Shown here piece after piece: positions 28,547 to 39,070 of a stretch of 64,000 nucleotides of DNA. The stretch lies in assembly GCF_015207755.1 (NCBI RefSeq), contig NZ_JADEWH010000002.1, positions 372,001 through 436,000 of the forward strand, in the 5' to 3' direction. The stretch's first letter is position 1; each line of letters opens with the position of its first letter. Origin of the DNA: Nodularia sp. LEGE 06071. GTDB taxonomy: Bacteria; Cyanobacteriota; Cyanobacteriia; Cyanobacteriales; Nostocaceae. The translations under genes and the position numbers were made by a program. The notes under the pieces are model-generated. The model did not search any database and was not told where the DNA came from. It saw only the letters and a program-made list of their open reading frames with translations.

Positions 28547-30559
28547 ATGGCTGTTGCAACCCAATCCCTCCAAGAACTTTGTATTAACTCGATTCGCTTT
28601 TTGGCAGTTGATGCCGTAGAAAAAGCCAAATCGGGACACCCCGGACTGCCAATGGGCGCTGCTCCTATGGCTTTTGTCCTCTGGGATCGCTTTATGCGGT
28701 TTAATCCCAAAAATCCCCAGTGGTTCAACCGCGATCGCTTTGTTTTGTCTGCTGGTCACGGCTCAATGTTGCAGTACGCCCTGCTTTATTTGACAGGCTA
28801 CGATAGCGTCACCATTGAAGATATCAAGCAATTCCGTCAGTGGGGTTCTAAAACCCCAGGACATCCAGAAAACTTTGAAACCGCTGGTGTAGAAGTTACT
28901 ACTGGACCTTTGGGACAAGGTATTGCTAATGCAGTTGGTTTAGCGATGGCAGAAGCCCATCTAGCTGCCAAATTCAACAAACCAGATGCCAAAATTGTTG
29001 ACCATTACACCTACGTAATTTTGGGTGATGGTTGTAACATGGAAGGCATTTCCGGTGAAGCTGCTTCTTTCGCGGGTCACTTGGGACTAGGCAAACTGAT
29101 TGCTCTATACGACGACAATCACATCTCCATCGATGGTTCTACAGATGTAGCATTCACCGAAGATGTTTCTCAGCGCTTTGAATCTTACGGCTGGCACGTC
29201 CTGCACGTTGAAGATGGTAACACCGATTTAGATGCCATTGCTAAAGCAATTGAAGCAGCAAAAGCTGTCACCGACAAGCCGACCATGATTAAGGTCACCA
29301 CCACCATCGGTTATGGTTCTCCTAACAAACAAAACACTGCTGGTATTCACGGTGCGGCTTTGGGTGCTGACGAAATCGCCTTAACCCGCAACAACTTGAA
29401 ATGGGAATACGAACCTTTCGTAGTGCCTCAAGACGCGCTAAACCATATGCATAAAGCAGTTGAGCGCGGCGCGAGCTATGAAGCTGACTGGAACAAAACC
29501 ATTGCTGACTACAAAACCAAATATCCTCAAGAAGCGGCTGAATTTGAACGTTTCGTTAGCGCTAAACTCCCCGACGGTTGGGATAAAGTATTACCTAGCT
29601 TCACTCCCGAAGATAAAGGAATACCCACCCGCAAACACTCAGAAGTTTGCCTAAACAAACTAGCCCAAGTTCTACCTGAGTTGATTGGTGGTTCGGCTGA
29701 CTTGACTCACTCTAACCTGACTGAAATCAAAGGTTTCGGTGACTTTAAAAAAGGTGAATACCAAAACCGTAACGTCCACTTTGGCGTGCGGGAACACGCG
29801 ATGGGCGCAATCTGTAACGGTATGGCGTTGCATGGTTCGGGATTAATTCCCTACGGTGCAACCTTCCTGATTTTCACAGATTATATGCGTGCTGCCATCC
29901 GCTTATCTGCTTTGTCCCAAGCTGGGTCAATTTGGGTAATGACTCACGACTCCATTGGACAAGGTGAAGATGGCCCTACCCATCAACCAATAGAAACTCT
30001 GGCATCTTTACGTGCTATTCCTAACCTGACTGTAATTCGTCCCGCAGACGGTAACGAATGCTCTGGTGCGTACAAAGTCGCAATTACCAAGTCCAAGCAA
30101 AACGCTCCTTCTCTGTTAGCCTTCACTCGTCAAAATGTCCCCAACTTGGCAGGTACATCGATTGAGAAAGTGGCTCAGGGTGGTTACACTGTGGTAGATT
30201 GCCAAGGTACTCCCGATATCATCTTGATTGGTACTGGTTCAGAATTGAGCCTTTGTGTGACAGCAGGGGAAAAATTGACAGCCGAAGGTAAGAAAGTTCG
30301 TGTTGTTTCTATGCCTTCAAGTGATTTGTTTGACGCGCAAGATGCAGCTTATAAGGAGTCTGTTCTACCTAAAGCTGTTACCAAGCGTTTATCCGTAGAA
30401 GCTGCTAGCAGTTTCGGCTGGCATAAGTATGTTGGTAGTGAAGGTGATACTGTTAGTATCGACACTTTTGGTGCTTCGGCTCCTGGTGGTGTTTGTATGG
30501 AGAAGTTTGGCTTTAGTGTTGATAATGTTTTGGCTAAGGCTAAGGCTTTGTTGGGTTAA
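28547..30559 (+). CDS. tkt: Transketolase
   Basis: A 670-residue thiamine-diphosphate enzyme of the Calvin cycle and pentose phosphate pathway. It moves two-carbon ketol units between sugar phosphates. Motifs: [13 protein letters not shown] near the N-terminus, [14 protein letters not shown], the thiamine-diphosphate-binding [13 protein letters not shown] (about residues 163-175), and the C-terminal [26 protein letters not shown] and RPADGNE. The length is as in other bacteria. A strong terminator follows. Confidence 0.97.
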   Translation: MAVATQSLQELCINSIRFLAVDAVEKAKSGHPGLPMGAAPMAFVLWDRFMRFNPKNPQWFNRDRFVLSAGHGSMLQYALLYLTGYDSVTIEDIKQFRQWGSKTPGHPENFETAGVEVTTGPLGQGIANAVGLAMAEAHLAAKFNKPDAKIVDHYTYVILGDGCNMEGISGEAASFAGHLGLGKLIALYDDNHISIDGSTDVAFTEDVSQRFESYGWHVLHVEDGNTDLDAIAKAIEAAKAVTDKPTMIKVTTTIGYGSPNKQNTAGIHGAALGADEIALTRNNLKWEYEPFVVPQDALNHMHKAVERGASYEADWNKTIADYKTKYPQEAAEFERFVSAKLPDGWDKVLPSFTPEDKGIPTRKHSEVCLNKLAQVLPELIGGSADLTHSNLTEIKGFGDFKKGEYQNRNVHFGVREHAMGAICNGMALHGSGLIPYGATFLIFTDYMRAAIRLSALSQAGSIWVMTHDSIGQGEDGPTHQPIETLASLRAIPNLTVIRPADGNECSGAYKVAITKSKQNAPSLLAFTRQNVPNLAGTSIEKVAQGGYTVVDCQGTPDIILIGTGSELSLCVTAGEKLTAEGKKVRVVSMPSSDLFDAQDAAYKESVLPKAVTKRLSVEAASSFGWHKYVGSEGDTVSIDTFGASAPGGVCMEKFGFSVDNVLAKAKALLG

Positions 30560-30591
30560 TTAGCAACGAAATATTCTCTTAAGTTTTTCTG

Positions 30592-30620
30592 GGGTGGACT
30601 GAAAGGTCTGCCCTTTTTTT
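30592..30620 (+). terminator. Rho-independent terminator of tkt
   Basis: A 9-bp stem (GGGTGGACT / GGTCTGCCC, with G-U pairs) closed by a GAAA loop and followed by eight T. It is 32 bases after the tkt stop and is the best terminator in the window. Confidence 0.85.
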
Positions 30621-30687
30621 TACGCAGAGGTAACGCGGAGATGTCTATTATAATTGGGGTAATGAGTTTATGTATGGAGAGGTAATT

Positions 30688-30981
30688 ATGCAGGAAGTTG
30701 TAAGTTACAATCAGGAGCTACACAATCGGATCTCGCCAATTGTAGAGAAGTTGATTCAGGGTAATAGTTTATATCAAGTTAAGTTAAAGCCACGTGAGAT
30801 GATCGAAATGTTGGTAGAGTTATTTGGGCAGTTTTCACCGAAAGAAATGAGAGAAATTAAGGAGGATGATTTAATCAGAAGAATAGATAAAATTTTGGTA
30901 CTAGAGGCTGTTTCTGGTACGTTAAATGATTTAACACCTGAGCAAATAGCAATTTTTGATGCAGCAGTGGAAGGCAGATAA
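30688..30981 (+). CDS. Putative antitoxin of a VapBC-like pair
   Basis: A 97-residue, mainly helical, charged protein (MQEVVSYNQELHNRISPIV). I chose this ATG because GAGAGG lies 5 bases before it; an in-frame ATG occurs at 30670. I do not recognise a DNA-binding fold. Its stop is 4 bases before the start of a PIN-domain toxin gene, which is the main ground for calling it an antitoxin. Confidence 0.6.
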   Translation: MQEVVSYNQELHNRISPIVEKLIQGNSLYQVKLKPREMIEMLVELFGQFSPKEMREIKEDDLIRRIDKILVLEAVSGTLNDLTPEQIAIFDAAVEGR

Positions 30982-30985
30982 ATAG

Positions 30986-31396
30986 GTGGATTACTTACTT
31001 GATTCAAATATTGTCTCTTATATTTTGAAAAGGAATGTAACCGTAGATACTAAATTACGAGAAGTTACTCGTAAAGGGGAAGAAGTATTTATTAGTTGCA
31101 TTACTTACTATGAAATTAAAAGAGGACTTTTATCTATAAATGCTTCGAGACAGTTATCTGAATTTAAGCAGTTTCTTGAAAAACATACCATCTTGTTATT
31201 AGATGATATGGAGATTATAGAGAAAGCCTGCGAAATTCATGTAGATTTAAAACGTAGGGGTTTTACTATTCAAGAGCAAGATATATTGATTGCAGCAACT
31301 GCAATTACACGCGGCTTGATTCTAGTCTCTAATGATTCAGATTTGTTAAGAGTTCAAGGTATTAATTTAGAAAATTGGGCAAGAGCAGAATTTTGA
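30986..31396 (+). CDS. VapC-type PIN-domain toxin
   Basis: A 136-residue PIN-domain ribonuclease starting at GTG 30986. The acidic residues that bind the metal are present: Asp in YLLDSNIVSYIL, Glu in TYYEIKRG, Asp in QEQDILIAATA and Asp in VSNDSDLLRV. VapC toxins cut tRNA or rRNA when their antitoxin is degraded. The gene forms a tight pair with the small gene before it. Confidence 0.85.
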   Translation: MDYLLDSNIVSYILKRNVTVDTKLREVTRKGEEVFISCITYYEIKRGLLSINASRQLSEFKQFLEKHTILLLDDMEIIEKACEIHVDLKRRGFTIQEQDILIAATAITRGLILVSNDSDLLRVQGINLENWARAEF

Positions 31397-31522
31397 GGTT
31401 GAGGAAATATCGTTCCTCATTTAACTTAACACCTATGCCAAGATGCCTACCCTACAAGATATTCAGTAAATCTAATGGGTGCAAAATAGATGTGTTTTAG
31501 TTTAATTAGCAGGAGTGTGTGA

Positions 31523-31882
31523 GTGTTTAAGAAATTGCGAGGAGGATTACTGGTTGGGATTGGCTATATGCTTTCTCCCTTATCGTGGTGGAATGATATA
31601 TTTTTTAATCTACCGATCGCACTGTTGTTTGGTTATCTGGTAAGCTGGGCTAAACCTAACTGGTTTTTACCGTTTACAATCATTGGCTATTGGCTCTCGA
31701 ATGTGTTGGGAATTGTGATGATGCAAATGGGAGCGATGGATATGTTCATCACAGAAGAGAAGCGGAACCTTAAAAGAGATTTACTTCTGGGTTTGGGTGG
31801 CTCCACTTTTTATACAATAGTGGTTGCGCTGCTAGTCTATTTTCATATTCTGGAAATACCTACGTTTCTGCTCAATCCCTGA
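31523..31882 (+). CDS. Hypothetical membrane protein (119 aa)
   Basis: It starts at GTG 31523 with AGGAG about 8 bases upstream. Three to four hydrophobic stretches (about residues 10-22, 27-42, 50-68 and 91-112) indicate an integral membrane protein; between the last two lies a short polar loop (TEEKRNLKRD). The N-terminal FKKLRGGLLVGIGYMLSPLSWWND is distinctive, but I do not recognise the family. It stands alone between the toxin gene and bioF. Confidence 0.6.
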   Translation: MFKKLRGGLLVGIGYMLSPLSWWNDIFFNLPIALLFGYLVSWAKPNWFLPFTIIGYWLSNVLGIVMMQMGAMDMFITEEKRNLKRDLLLGLGGSTFYTIVVALLVYFHILEIPTFLLNP

Positions 31883-31903
31883 TACTCTGAGCAAACGCTG
31901 AAT

Positions 31904-33070
31904 TTATAAAATATTGCTGAGAACTGATACCAATTTTTCAATATGTGCGGTTTCATGAGTAGCCATCACAGATATCCGTATCCGACTTGTCGGGACTGTG
32001 GGGGGACGAATAGCTGGGGCAAAAATGCCGTGACTTCTTAGCTGTTTGCCAACTTTGAGTGCATCTGCTGCACTGGGTAACTGTAAACAAATTATGGGTG
32101 ATTCCGTAGGTAATAATTTCAGGTAGGGTAATTGTTCTGCAATTAACCTTTTTAAATAATCCACATTCCGCCATAGTTGCGTCAGACGTTGCGGTTCTTT
32201 CTGCACTATCTCAATTGCGGCTAAGGCCGCCGCCGTGTCTGCGGGTGAAAGTGCTGTAGTGTAAATCCAACTGGGGGCGCGATTTCGTAAATAATCAATG
32301 AGGTTGGCGTTTCCCGCTACATAGCCGCCTAAACTACCCAAGGCTTTACTTAATGTGCCAATTTGAATTAAGATCCTACCTGTGCTGTGAAAATGTTCTA
32401 CGCATCCTGCACCAGTTTTTCCTAGTACTGCAGTACTGTGAGCTTCATCTATGAGCAGCATACAGCTAAACTGATCTGCTATATCTAATAATACTGGTAA
32501 TGGACACAAATCACCATCCATACTGAAGACGCTATCAGTAATTATCAAACAACGTCTGTAGTTTTGGCGTTGCTGACTCAGTTGAGTTTTTAACGCTTCC
32601 ATATCACAGTGGGGATATTCGAGAAATTCTGCACCGCTGAGAATCGCCCCATTTTTCAGACTGGAATGATTATACTGGTCAGATAAAATTAAATCACGCT
32701 TACCTACTAAAGCTGCGATCGCACCTAAATTGGCTAAATACCCAGAACTAAATACTACAGCATCTTCTGTTTGTTTCCAAGCTGCGATCGCCTGTTCCAA
32801 TTCCCGATGTAATTCCCGATGTCCACTGAGTAATCGAGAACCAGTACTACCAGTCCCCATTTTCTCAATAGCATAAATTGCCGCTTTCATCAAGCGTTCA
32901 TCCCCAGCCAATCCCAAATAATCATTACTGGCAAAATTGATTACTTCTTCCCCAGCCAAAAGCACAGTAGCACCAGGGCGACCATCAATTGTCTGTACAC
33001 AGCGATACCAGTTGGCTTTGTGGATAGTTGCTAGAGATGCTTCTATCCAACTGTAAGGGTCTTGGGGCAT
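31904..33070 (-). CDS. bioF: 8-amino-7-oxononanoate synthase (BioF)
   Basis: A 388-residue PLP enzyme of biotin synthesis, joining pimeloyl-ACP/CoA and alanine. Motifs: [33 protein letters not shown], the [13 protein letters not shown] Asp/His block, and the PLP-binding Lys in [13 protein letters not shown]. The start at MPQDPYSW fits the family; the frame extends 45 bases upstream. Other oxoamine synthases (glycine C-acetyltransferase) are related, but the length and pattern fit BioF. Confidence 0.88.
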   Translation of the reverse strand: MPQDPYSWIEASLATIHKANWYRCVQTIDGRPGATVLLAGEEVINFASNDYLGLAGDERLMKAAIYAIEKMGTGSTGSRLLSGHRELHRELEQAIAAWKQTEDAVVFSSGYLANLGAIAALVGKRDLILSDQYNHSSLKNGAILSGAEFLEYPHCDMEALKTQLSQQRQNYRRCLIITDSVFSMDGDLCPLPVLLDIADQFSCMLLIDEAHSTAVLGKTGAGCVEHFHSTGRILIQIGTLSKALGSLGGYVAGNANLIDYLRNRAPSWIYTTALSPADTAAALAAIEIVQKEPQRLTQLWRNVDYLKRLIAEQLPYLKLLPTESPIICLQLPSAADALKVGKQLRSHGIFAPAIRPPTVPTSRIRISVMATHETAHIEKLVSVLSNIL

Positions 33071-33136
33071 AGAGGAAGATGAGAGAGAGCCAATATTAAC
33101 AAAATATAGATGCAAGCCTGAAAACCAAGACTTTCT

Positions 33137-33171
33137 GAATTACGAATTACGAATTACGAACTACGAATGAG
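33137..33171. repeat. STRR, GAATTAC heptamers overlapping the ruvA stop
   Basis: Five units of GAATTAC or variants (GAACTAC, GAATGAG). The ruvA stop codon (33161-33163) and its last codons lie inside this repeat. Confidence 0.8.
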
Positions 33172-33805
33172 TAACTTCTTCGCTGCTGCTAAGATGCGCG
33201 ATCGCTTGTTTAATCCAATCTTCTACGTAAGCGTCTTTTGTGAGTCCAATATCTTCACTGACTACGTGTAAGGCGTGACTAACTTCATCGACAGTATATC
33301 CCAAAGCGAAAAGAGTCATTTGCACTTCTTCTAAAATCCCTGGTGCGGGGCCGCCTGTGGCGACGAAGAAGCCTGCTGATTTGCGCCATTCGACTAACTT
33401 AGTTTTCAGTTCCAAACAGATGCGCTCTGCGGTTTTTTTGCCCACACCAGGCGCTTGAATTAAGATTTGGGTATTGGCAGCGATAATTGCTTGGACTAAA
33501 TCTGGAACTTCCAAAGTATCCAAGAGTGCGATCGCACTAGCAGTACCAATACCGCTGACAGTGAGCAATTGGCGGAACAAATCACGTTCGGCGGGGGAAG
33601 CAAAGCCGTAGAGAAACGGCACTTCATCGCGAATTTGCAGATGGGTAAAAATTTGTGTGACTCCACCCGACTCTGGCAATTGTTTTGCCAAGCGTTGCGG
33701 AACTTGCAAATCATACCCCAAATTATTCACTTCGAGAGTCAACATCATGCGACCCCCGCCAATTGTTTGAATACCAGCGACAATCCCTTTGAGATAGCTA
33801 ATCAT
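33161..33805 (-). CDS. ruvA: Holliday junction helicase subunit RuvA
   Basis: A 214-residue protein that binds four-way DNA junctions and loads RuvB for branch migration. Starts [13 protein letters not shown]; contains the OB domain, then two helix-hairpin-helix motifs ([16 protein letters not shown] and [17 protein letters not shown]) and the C-terminal RuvB-contact domain ([13 protein letters not shown]). The start codon overlaps the stop of the spp gene, so translation is coupled. The last residues fall in a tandem repeat. Confidence 0.95.
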   Translation of the reverse strand: MISYLKGIVAGIQTIGGGRMMLTLEVNNLGYDLQVPQRLAKQLPESGGVTQIFTHLQIRDEVPFLYGFASPAERDLFRQLLTVSGIGTASAIALLDTLEVPDLVQAIIAANTQILIQAPGVGKKTAERICLELKTKLVEWRKSAGFFVATGGPAPGILEEVQMTLFALGYTVDEVSHALHVVSEDIGLTKDAYVEDWIKQAIAHLSSSEEVTHS

Positions 33806-34551
33806 TCTAAGAATCCAAAGTACCTTAAACCTTCGAGAATTCCACCAGCACAAACAGCTTGTGCCAGGTAACGATAGTTAGCGGGATACTCGCTGTGCCA
33901 CTTAAGTAACTCTGGACGTGCATTCCCGACTATGATTCCCCGTTCCTCGCCTACAGCGAATAAAGCAATATCATTACCTGAATCACCGCAGACAACTGTT
34001 TGTTCTGCTGCAAAGCTCCACTTTTGACGGAGGAACTGCATTGCCTGACCTTTATCGCTGGTAAGAGGCACAATGTCAAGGTCAATACCGCTACTATAGA
34101 TTAATTTAATATTTAATTTAGATTTGAGTAACTCTGCCTCTAGTTGCGGTAAGACATTTACTGCTACCTCTTGCTGTAAGAAAAAACTGACTTTAAAAGC
34201 CCGTTGTTCTGAATCTGGTTGCAGCTCCAACTCAGGAAAAGACTGAGCGATTTTTAATACCAATTCACTATCCCAACCAGAGGAGAGGATTTCTGACCAA
34301 CCCGCATCGGGGGTATCTTTACCGTCAAGATAAATTTCCGTACCTACAGACAGAACCAAAGCATCCGGTTCCATGAGATTTTTTTCTTTTTGGAGTTCGC
34401 GGTAAAGAATAGGCGATCGCCCTGTAGCATAAACAATCTTAGTGCCGTATGCTTGGCGATGTTGACTCAGTGATTGTGTCAATGCGGCTAAAGCGTTGTC
34501 ATCACCCACGAAGGTGTTATCCAAGTCAGAGACAAAAAGAAATGGTTTCAT
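33802..34551 (-). CDS. spp: Sucrose-phosphate phosphatase
   Basis: A 249-residue HAD-superfamily enzyme that removes the phosphate from sucrose-6-phosphate, the last step of sucrose synthesis. HAD motif I is DLDNTFVGD (two Asp), motif II TGRS, the motif III region has the Lys in TSDKGQAM, and motif IV is [13 protein letters not shown]. The length and the C-terminal [13 protein letters not shown] fit cyanobacterial SPP. Sucrose is a compatible solute and, in heterocystous species, a carbon carrier to heterocysts. It overlaps ruvA by 4 bases. Confidence 0.92.
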   Translation of the reverse strand: MKPFLFVSDLDNTFVGDDNALAALTQSLSQHRQAYGTKIVYATGRSPILYRELQKEKNLMEPDALVLSVGTEIYLDGKDTPDAGWSEILSSGWDSELVLKIAQSFPELELQPDSEQRAFKVSFFLQQEVAVNVLPQLEAELLKSKLNIKLIYSSGIDLDIVPLTSDKGQAMQFLRQKWSFAAEQTVVCGDSGNDIALFAVGEERGIIVGNARPELLKWHSEYPANYRYLAQAVCAGGILEGLRYFGFLE

Positions 34552-34781
34552 GATTTTGATGTATCCCAGTTAGTAGTTGCAGAAATGCCTGTAAATTCAA
34601 CAGTTACCCAAATGCAATTTGCAGAAACTGATTCTTGATGATATCTTCGGAGTTAATTTACCAGATTTTGGCTCTTGTGTATTCCTCCGAGTAACCCTCC
34701 ACAGATATCAAATGTCAAAATTGAGACAGATTACGAGTCCGATAATTCTTTCAGTATCTGAAAATACGACTGCTGCTAAGA

Positions 34782-35654
34782 TCAATTATTTTCAAACATC
34801 GTCTGAGAAGTCACCTGTCCTATTTTGTTTGGATAGGAAAGCTGATGTTTGGTAAATGCTTGTTTAGCCTGTCGGATCAAATCGGTTTTGTAAATAAACT
34901 CGTCCCTAGCATCCATTGGGTAAGATTTGAGTTTGAATTGGGTACACCAGGGTAATTCTTCCATGATCACAACCACCGGCAGTTTTAACTGCGTGTATCT
35001 ACTACTGTAAGCAGTTTGATAAAGAATTTGGATTACCTTCTCAGTATCCACTTCATGATCTAAGTAAAATTCCGTAACTACTTGTGCTTCTAACTGCCCA
35101 CTGTTAGCATTAGAAATAGCATCTGTCCAAGTTTTATTGTGGGGAATGGTGACAGTGTTATCATCAGGGGTTTGCAGTCTGAGTCCACGTAAACCGTAAC
35201 CGATCACTTCGCCGTAGTGTTCGCCAATGCGAATGCGATCGCCTACTCGATAGGGTGCTTCAAATAACGTCACAACTCCAGCAATAATCGAACTTACATA
35301 GTCTTTGAATGCAAATCCTAATGCTACAGCAATCGTGCCAGTGAATGCTAAAAGATTTCTTTGAGACAGATTCAGAAAGAGGTTGAGGAGGTAAACTACA
35401 GTGATGATCAAAATCAGTCCTTTCCAAAAAGGTACTGACTGTTTAATTGTGAGTCGGAACAAACGCGGGACTCGCTCAGATAGCCAATTAACGAAAGATT
35501 GAATTGATACAGAAATTCCGTAGGCGATAAAAACGCTAATTAGAGCTTTGAGAATCTTGTTGACTGTAATATCAGTCAGGAGTCTTTCGGCGATGCCATT
35601 ATCATCTAACAATTGAGCAAACAAGCTAATATTATAAATCATAGAAAAAGGCAT
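34782..35654 (-). CDS. Small-conductance mechanosensitive channel (MscS family)
   Basis: A 290-residue membrane protein with three N-terminal helices and the MscS core: GFAFKDYVSSIIAGVVTLFE, the pore-lining/beta-domain junction, then RVGDRIRIGEHYGEVIGYGL and TIPHNKTWTDAI in the beta domain and an alpha-beta C-terminal domain. It releases solutes on osmotic down-shock. It follows the winged-helix gene with a 2-base gap, so the two are co-transcribed. Confidence 0.9.
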   Translation of the reverse strand: MPFSMIYNISLFAQLLDDNGIAERLLTDITVNKILKALISVFIAYGISVSIQSFVNWLSERVPRLFRLTIKQSVPFWKGLILIITVVYLLNLFLNLSQRNLLAFTGTIAVALGFAFKDYVSSIIAGVVTLFEAPYRVGDRIRIGEHYGEVIGYGLRGLRLQTPDDNTVTIPHNKTWTDAISNANSGQLEAQVVTEFYLDHEVDTEKVIQILYQTAYSSRYTQLKLPVVVIMEELPWCTQFKLKSYPMDARDEFIYKTDLIRQAKQAFTKHQLSYPNKIGQVTSQTMFENN

Positions 35655-35656
35655 AA

Positions 35657-36841
35657 TTATTCCTCTCCAATCAAAAAATTGTTATTAATTAACTCTGTTT
35701 TGAGAGAAGGATAGTATGCAGGATAAATATTTAATTGCCCCTGGTGTTGCATGATCACACCTGCACGCTGAAGCATCTGTACACGCGATCGCACAAGTTG
35801 TTCACTTTCGCCTAAACTCAGAGCTAGATCAGTCCGAGTCATCTCCCCATGTAGCAATAGAGAATGTAGCAGGTAGCGATCGGTAGCAGTCAAATCAGGT
35901 AAACTCGGCAAAATCGGCTTCGTTTGTCGGAGGTTAATGGGAATTTCCAGAGTCACACCTTGAGGCGTAAATGCAGGCTGAGACTCAGAAACAGCATCAG
36001 GGATATCCGCCGCACGAATCCGTAATGCTTGCAGCCATAATTGAGCCGCCACGCTACTCACCCCAGAAGCAAGACTAGCAAGAGATTTACAGTCAGCTAA
36101 ATCCATATCCGCGTCGCTGTCTTCAGGAGTTAATTGTGCGGTGACAGGTGCTAACCATTTTTGCAGTGCATCTCCTTTCAATTTAGGTAGGGGGTGAACT
36201 TGTTCTAAATAAGCACTCACCTGACAAACCTGATCGAGAAATGTCCAAGCCGAATAATTGCAACCAATCAGCCAAAACCGAGATTTATCCTTGACAACGG
36301 CATTTTGCAGAAACTCGATACCTTCCCACCCCTCAATACATCGTAGAAAGCACTGCGCCAGAGAGGGAATCACGACCAAAGTCTGCCTTTGAGTCAGTTC
36401 TGGATTAGCATCACCGCCATCATCTGCGGAGTCAGACTCTGTTTCAGAACATAAAGCTTCACTAATTGCTTTTTCCAGAGATGAACAATCAGGTGAACGT
36501 TTGCACTGCGCTAGAGGATGGATAATTTTCAAACCTTTAGGGAATTCATCTGTTAGACTTTCCTGCACAATTTCAGCAATTGGTTCCACCGAACAACCTA
36601 GAATCACCAGACTATTGGCAGCTGTAACATTTTGCTGCCAATCTGCCAAAGCTGAAGTCAGTGTTTCTTGGATAGAAGTACGATATTCCAGTGGATGGGA
36701 TAATTGACCTAGTTTTTGAGAAAACTCCTGAATAATGTCGTCAGGCGGTTTATTGAGGAGATTATCGGGATTAGTTGTTTTAGCCTGGGAGAGCCAAGAC
36801 TGAAACCAATGGATAGAAGATCGGAATTTTGCGCCTATCAT
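35657..36841 (-). CDS. Protein with C-terminal winged helix and AAA-like core, unknown function
   Basis: A 394-residue soluble protein. Residues 25-250 look like an alpha/beta NTPase-type fold (SLVILGCSVEPIAEIV, TLVVIPSLAQCFLRC, FWLIGCNYSAWTFL) but no Walker A lysine motif is present. A linker rich in acidic residues lies in the middle. Residues about 310-380 form a winged helix (DRYLLHSLLLHGEMTRTDLA, then SLGESEQLVRSRVQMLQRAG). It precedes the MscS gene by 2 bases, so it may regulate the channel or sense osmotic or membrane state; this is inference. I do not recognise a named family. Confidence 0.7.
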   Translation of the reverse strand: MIGAKFRSSIHWFQSWLSQAKTTNPDNLLNKPPDDIIQEFSQKLGQLSHPLEYRTSIQETLTSALADWQQNVTAANSLVILGCSVEPIAEIVQESLTDEFPKGLKIIHPLAQCKRSPDCSSLEKAISEALCSETESDSADDGGDANPELTQRQTLVVIPSLAQCFLRCIEGWEGIEFLQNAVVKDKSRFWLIGCNYSAWTFLDQVCQVSAYLEQVHPLPKLKGDALQKWLAPVTAQLTPEDSDADMDLADCKSLASLASGVSSVAAQLWLQALRIRAADIPDAVSESQPAFTPQGVTLEIPINLRQTKPILPSLPDLTATDRYLLHSLLLHGEMTRTDLALSLGESEQLVRSRVQMLQRAGVIMQHQGQLNIYPAYYPSLKTELINNNFLIGEE

Positions 36842-36857
36842 TATTTAGTGCTAACAG

Positions 36858-37091
36858 TTACTCATCCGTCAAAGTTTCAATTAACAGATTCACCTGTTGC
36901 TGTCGCTGCTGCAAAAAACTTTCGCACTGACGCAAAGACTCAACAGCAGTAGAAAACTGCTCAAACACCTCCTGCAAATCCAACTCACCCGCCTCAATGC
37001 GAGCAATAATTTCTTCTATTTCCAGCACCTTCCCCTCATAATTCCAAGCCGCCATCGAATCAGAACTCGAAGCATCCTTACGCTTAACCAT
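36858..37091 (-). CDS. xseB: Exodeoxyribonuclease VII small subunit
   Basis: A 77-residue helical protein with the XseB pattern: [21 protein letters not shown] then [10 protein letters not shown]. Several copies bind one large subunit in a nuclease that degrades single-stranded DNA to oligonucleotides. Its start overlaps the end of xseA by 8 bases. Confidence 0.93.
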   Translation of the reverse strand: MVKRKDASSSDSMAAWNYEGKVLEIEEIIARIEAGELDLQEVFEQFSTAVESLRQCESFLQQRQQQVNLLIETLTDE

Positions 37092-38340
37092 TCAACCCTC
37101 TGTGTCCTCTGTGCCTCTGTGGTTCGTTTTCCATCACCTTCACTTTAACCTCACCCTGCCCCAACTGAAGCAACAAATCTTCCCCCACAGCCAACTCAGA
37201 AGCCGAACGAGCGATCGCGCCATTTTCCCGCCTGACCACAGCATAACCACGCTGTAACACCGCTTTGGGGTCAAGACTAGCCAACTTTTCCCGTAACAAT
37301 TCTAAACGCTGCTGGGCTGCGTGCGATCGCCTCAGCGTCACCTGTAGTAATTGTTGTCTTTTCCAACTGAGTTGCTGTATCTCCTGCTGCACCTGTCTAT
37401 CTAACCTCAAACGCCGCAAGCGATCGCGTAAACCTTGTAATTTATCCTCAGCGATTTCCTGAAATTCTCCTACCGCCCCACGTAGCGCCACTATCCTTTG
37501 CCGATGCTGAACATACAACTCTGCCAGAGATGGGACAACAGTTTCCGCCGCCGCCGTCGGTGTATGTACACAAGCATCAGCAACTAAATCTACTAAAGAC
37601 TCATCGCGTTGATGACCAATACCAGTAATTACCGGAATAGAACAAGTAGCAACAGCCCTGACCACCCGTTCATCATTAAAGCAAGCCAATTCCTCAACCG
37701 CACCACCACCCCGTGATAAAATTAGCACCTGGGCGCGACCATCACGATTTACCCGATTAATCGCCTTAACTATCGAATCAGGTGCTTGCTCACCCTGCAC
37801 CGTAGCGGGAGAAAATAACACCTGTAAACCGGGATATCTCTGCTTAAGCGTTTTTTGAATATCGCCCCAAGCCGCCGCCGTGGGTGAAGTGACAACTGCG
37901 ATCGTTTGGGGGTGCAGAGGTAGAGGTCGTTTGCGTTCTGGATCAAATAAACCCTCAGCCAGCAAGCGGTTTTTTAATTGTTGATAGCGTAGCGCCTGTA
38001 AACCAGCACCAGCAGGTATAGCTTGCCAAACAGATAATTGATACTCTCCCCGTTGCGGGTAAACTCGAATACTACCCAAAATAATTAACTGCTCACCAGC
38101 AATTGGCATTTGAGCCAGTTTCGGGATTTGACTTTTCCAGACCACACACTTAATTCCGGCTGTCCCCTCTGGATCTTGTAGGGTAAAAAATAAGCCACTG
38201 CGATGGTTGTTAGCACTGGAAACTTCCCCAGTTACCCAAACTTGGCGTAATTGATCATCTTGCTCTAACAGCAAGCGGATATAGTCAGTTAATCCTGCTA
38301 CTGAAAGCGCTGTTTCGGGAATCAGAGAGTTAAAAGTCAT
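37084..38340 (-). CDS. xseA: Exodeoxyribonuclease VII large subunit
   Basis: A 418-residue catalytic subunit. N-terminal OB domain ([36 protein letters not shown]), the catalytic core with [52 protein letters not shown] and [13 protein letters not shown], then a long coiled coil. I chose MTFNSLIP; the frame runs 39 bases further up. The C-terminal tail ([15 protein letters not shown]) is read from a CACAGAGG-type repeat, so the native protein has been extended or its end replaced by the repeat. Confidence 0.95.
   Translation of the reverse strand: MTFNSLIPETALSVAGLTDYIRLLLEQDDQLRQVWVTGEVSSANNHRSGLFFTLQDPEGTAGIKCVVWKSQIPKLAQMPIAGEQLIILGSIRVYPQRGEYQLSVWQAIPAGAGLQALRYQQLKNRLLAEGLFDPERKRPLPLHPQTIAVVTSPTAAAWGDIQKTLKQRYPGLQVLFSPATVQGEQAPDSIVKAINRVNRDGRAQVLILSRGGGAVEELACFNDERVVRAVATCSIPVITGIGHQRDESLVDLVADACVHTPTAAAETVVPSLAELYVQHRQRIVALRGAVGEFQEIAEDKLQGLRDRLRRLRLDRQVQQEIQQLSWKRQQLLQVTLRRSHAAQQRLELLREKLASLDPKAVLQRGYAVVRRENGAIARSASELAVGEDLLLQLGQGEVKVKVMENEPQRHRGHRGLNG
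37093..37122. repeat. CACAGAGG repeat inside the xseA 3' end
   Basis: Four imperfect CACAGAGG-like units on the minus strand encode most of the last residues of XseA. Related to the repeats at 6851 and 30624. Confidence 0.65.
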
Positions 38341-38398
38341 CTCGGTTGGTGAGCATTGGTGCTGGAGCGATTTTAGCATTCTTCATGAATACCAAAAT

Positions 38399-38680
38399 TT
38401 ATCCCAACAAGCGCTTTAATCTTTTATAGATATCATCATCATTACGCTTACCAACTAAAATTACTTCTACTAAATTTTGCTCAGGAAAATATCTATATAT
38501 AATTCGATATTCCCCACTATCAACTCGATAGTAACCTTCATAACCCGATAGCTTTTCACTATCAGCTGGTAAAGGCTCAATATTTAAAGATAAAACCTTT
38601 TTGGCAATTTGGGCTGCTATTTTAGGTTGCAAACCATTCAAAAAATCAAGCACCGTTGCTAGACCATCCAGCCTAGCCAT
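38399..38680 (-). CDS. RelE/ParE-family toxin
   Basis: A 93-residue basic protein with the RelE fold pattern: GLQPKIAAQIAKKVLSL, KLSGYEGYYRVDSGEYRIIYRYF and the C-terminal VEVILVGKRNDDDIYKRL. Such toxins cleave mRNA in the ribosome. It overlaps the Phd/YefM-type antitoxin gene by 8 bases, the antitoxin coming first, as usual. Confidence 0.9.
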   Translation of the reverse strand: MARLDGLATVLDFLNGLQPKIAAQIAKKVLSLNIEPLPADSEKLSGYEGYYRVDSGEYRIIYRYFPEQNLVEVILVGKRNDDDIYKRLKRLLG

Positions 38681-38960
38681 TAGCTAAATCCTCCAATGCA
38701 GACGTGAAAGCCTCTGTACCCACCATTTGGGAATTATGCAAAGCAGCTTCAGCCGCCTGACCGAAAACCATATCCTCTAATTCTTGCAGCCGATGAATTA
38801 ATTTTTGATAACTCTGGGCTGAGATAATCACATGGCTGGGACGAGATTGTTTGGTTAGTAAAACTGGTTCGGTAGTAGCCTTGTCAAAAACCTCACCGTG
38901 TTTGTTCCGAGCATCTGTGAGAGTGTAGGTCTGCATGATAGCTTTGACTATTTTAGACAT
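38673..38960 (-). CDS. Phd/YefM-family antitoxin
   Basis: A 95-residue protein with TLTDARNKHGEVFDKA then EPVLLTKQSRPSHVIISAQSYQKL, the DNA-binding domain of Phd/YefM antitoxins, and a C-terminal toxin-binding tail. A second Met (residue 9, MQTYTLTD) may be the real start. It is expected to repress its own operon. Confidence 0.88.
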   Translation of the reverse strand: MSKIVKAIMQTYTLTDARNKHGEVFDKATTEPVLLTKQSRPSHVIISAQSYQKLIHRLQELEDMVFGQAAEAALHNSQMVGTEAFTSALEDLANG

Positions 38961-38986
38961 TTTGACTATATTTTAGCAGATTCTTC

Positions 38987-39070
38987 TCATAGAAGACTAC
39001 GGCAGTAACCGCATTGATTGTTCGCCTGTGTCCGTATTCGCGCCCGGACTTCTTCAGAAATTTGGCTCAC
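38987..39070 (-). pseudogene. Stub of an HNH endonuclease
   Basis: From GTG 39070 the frame reads VSQISEEVRARIRTQANNQC then GYCRSLL and stops at 38987. The first 24 residues match the N-terminus of HNH endonucleases, which begin with a similar helix and a C-G-Y-C zinc/nuclease motif. The rest is missing. The GTG overlaps the stop codon of the RHH gene before it (GTGA), so the pair was once a coupled operon. Confidence 0.65.
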
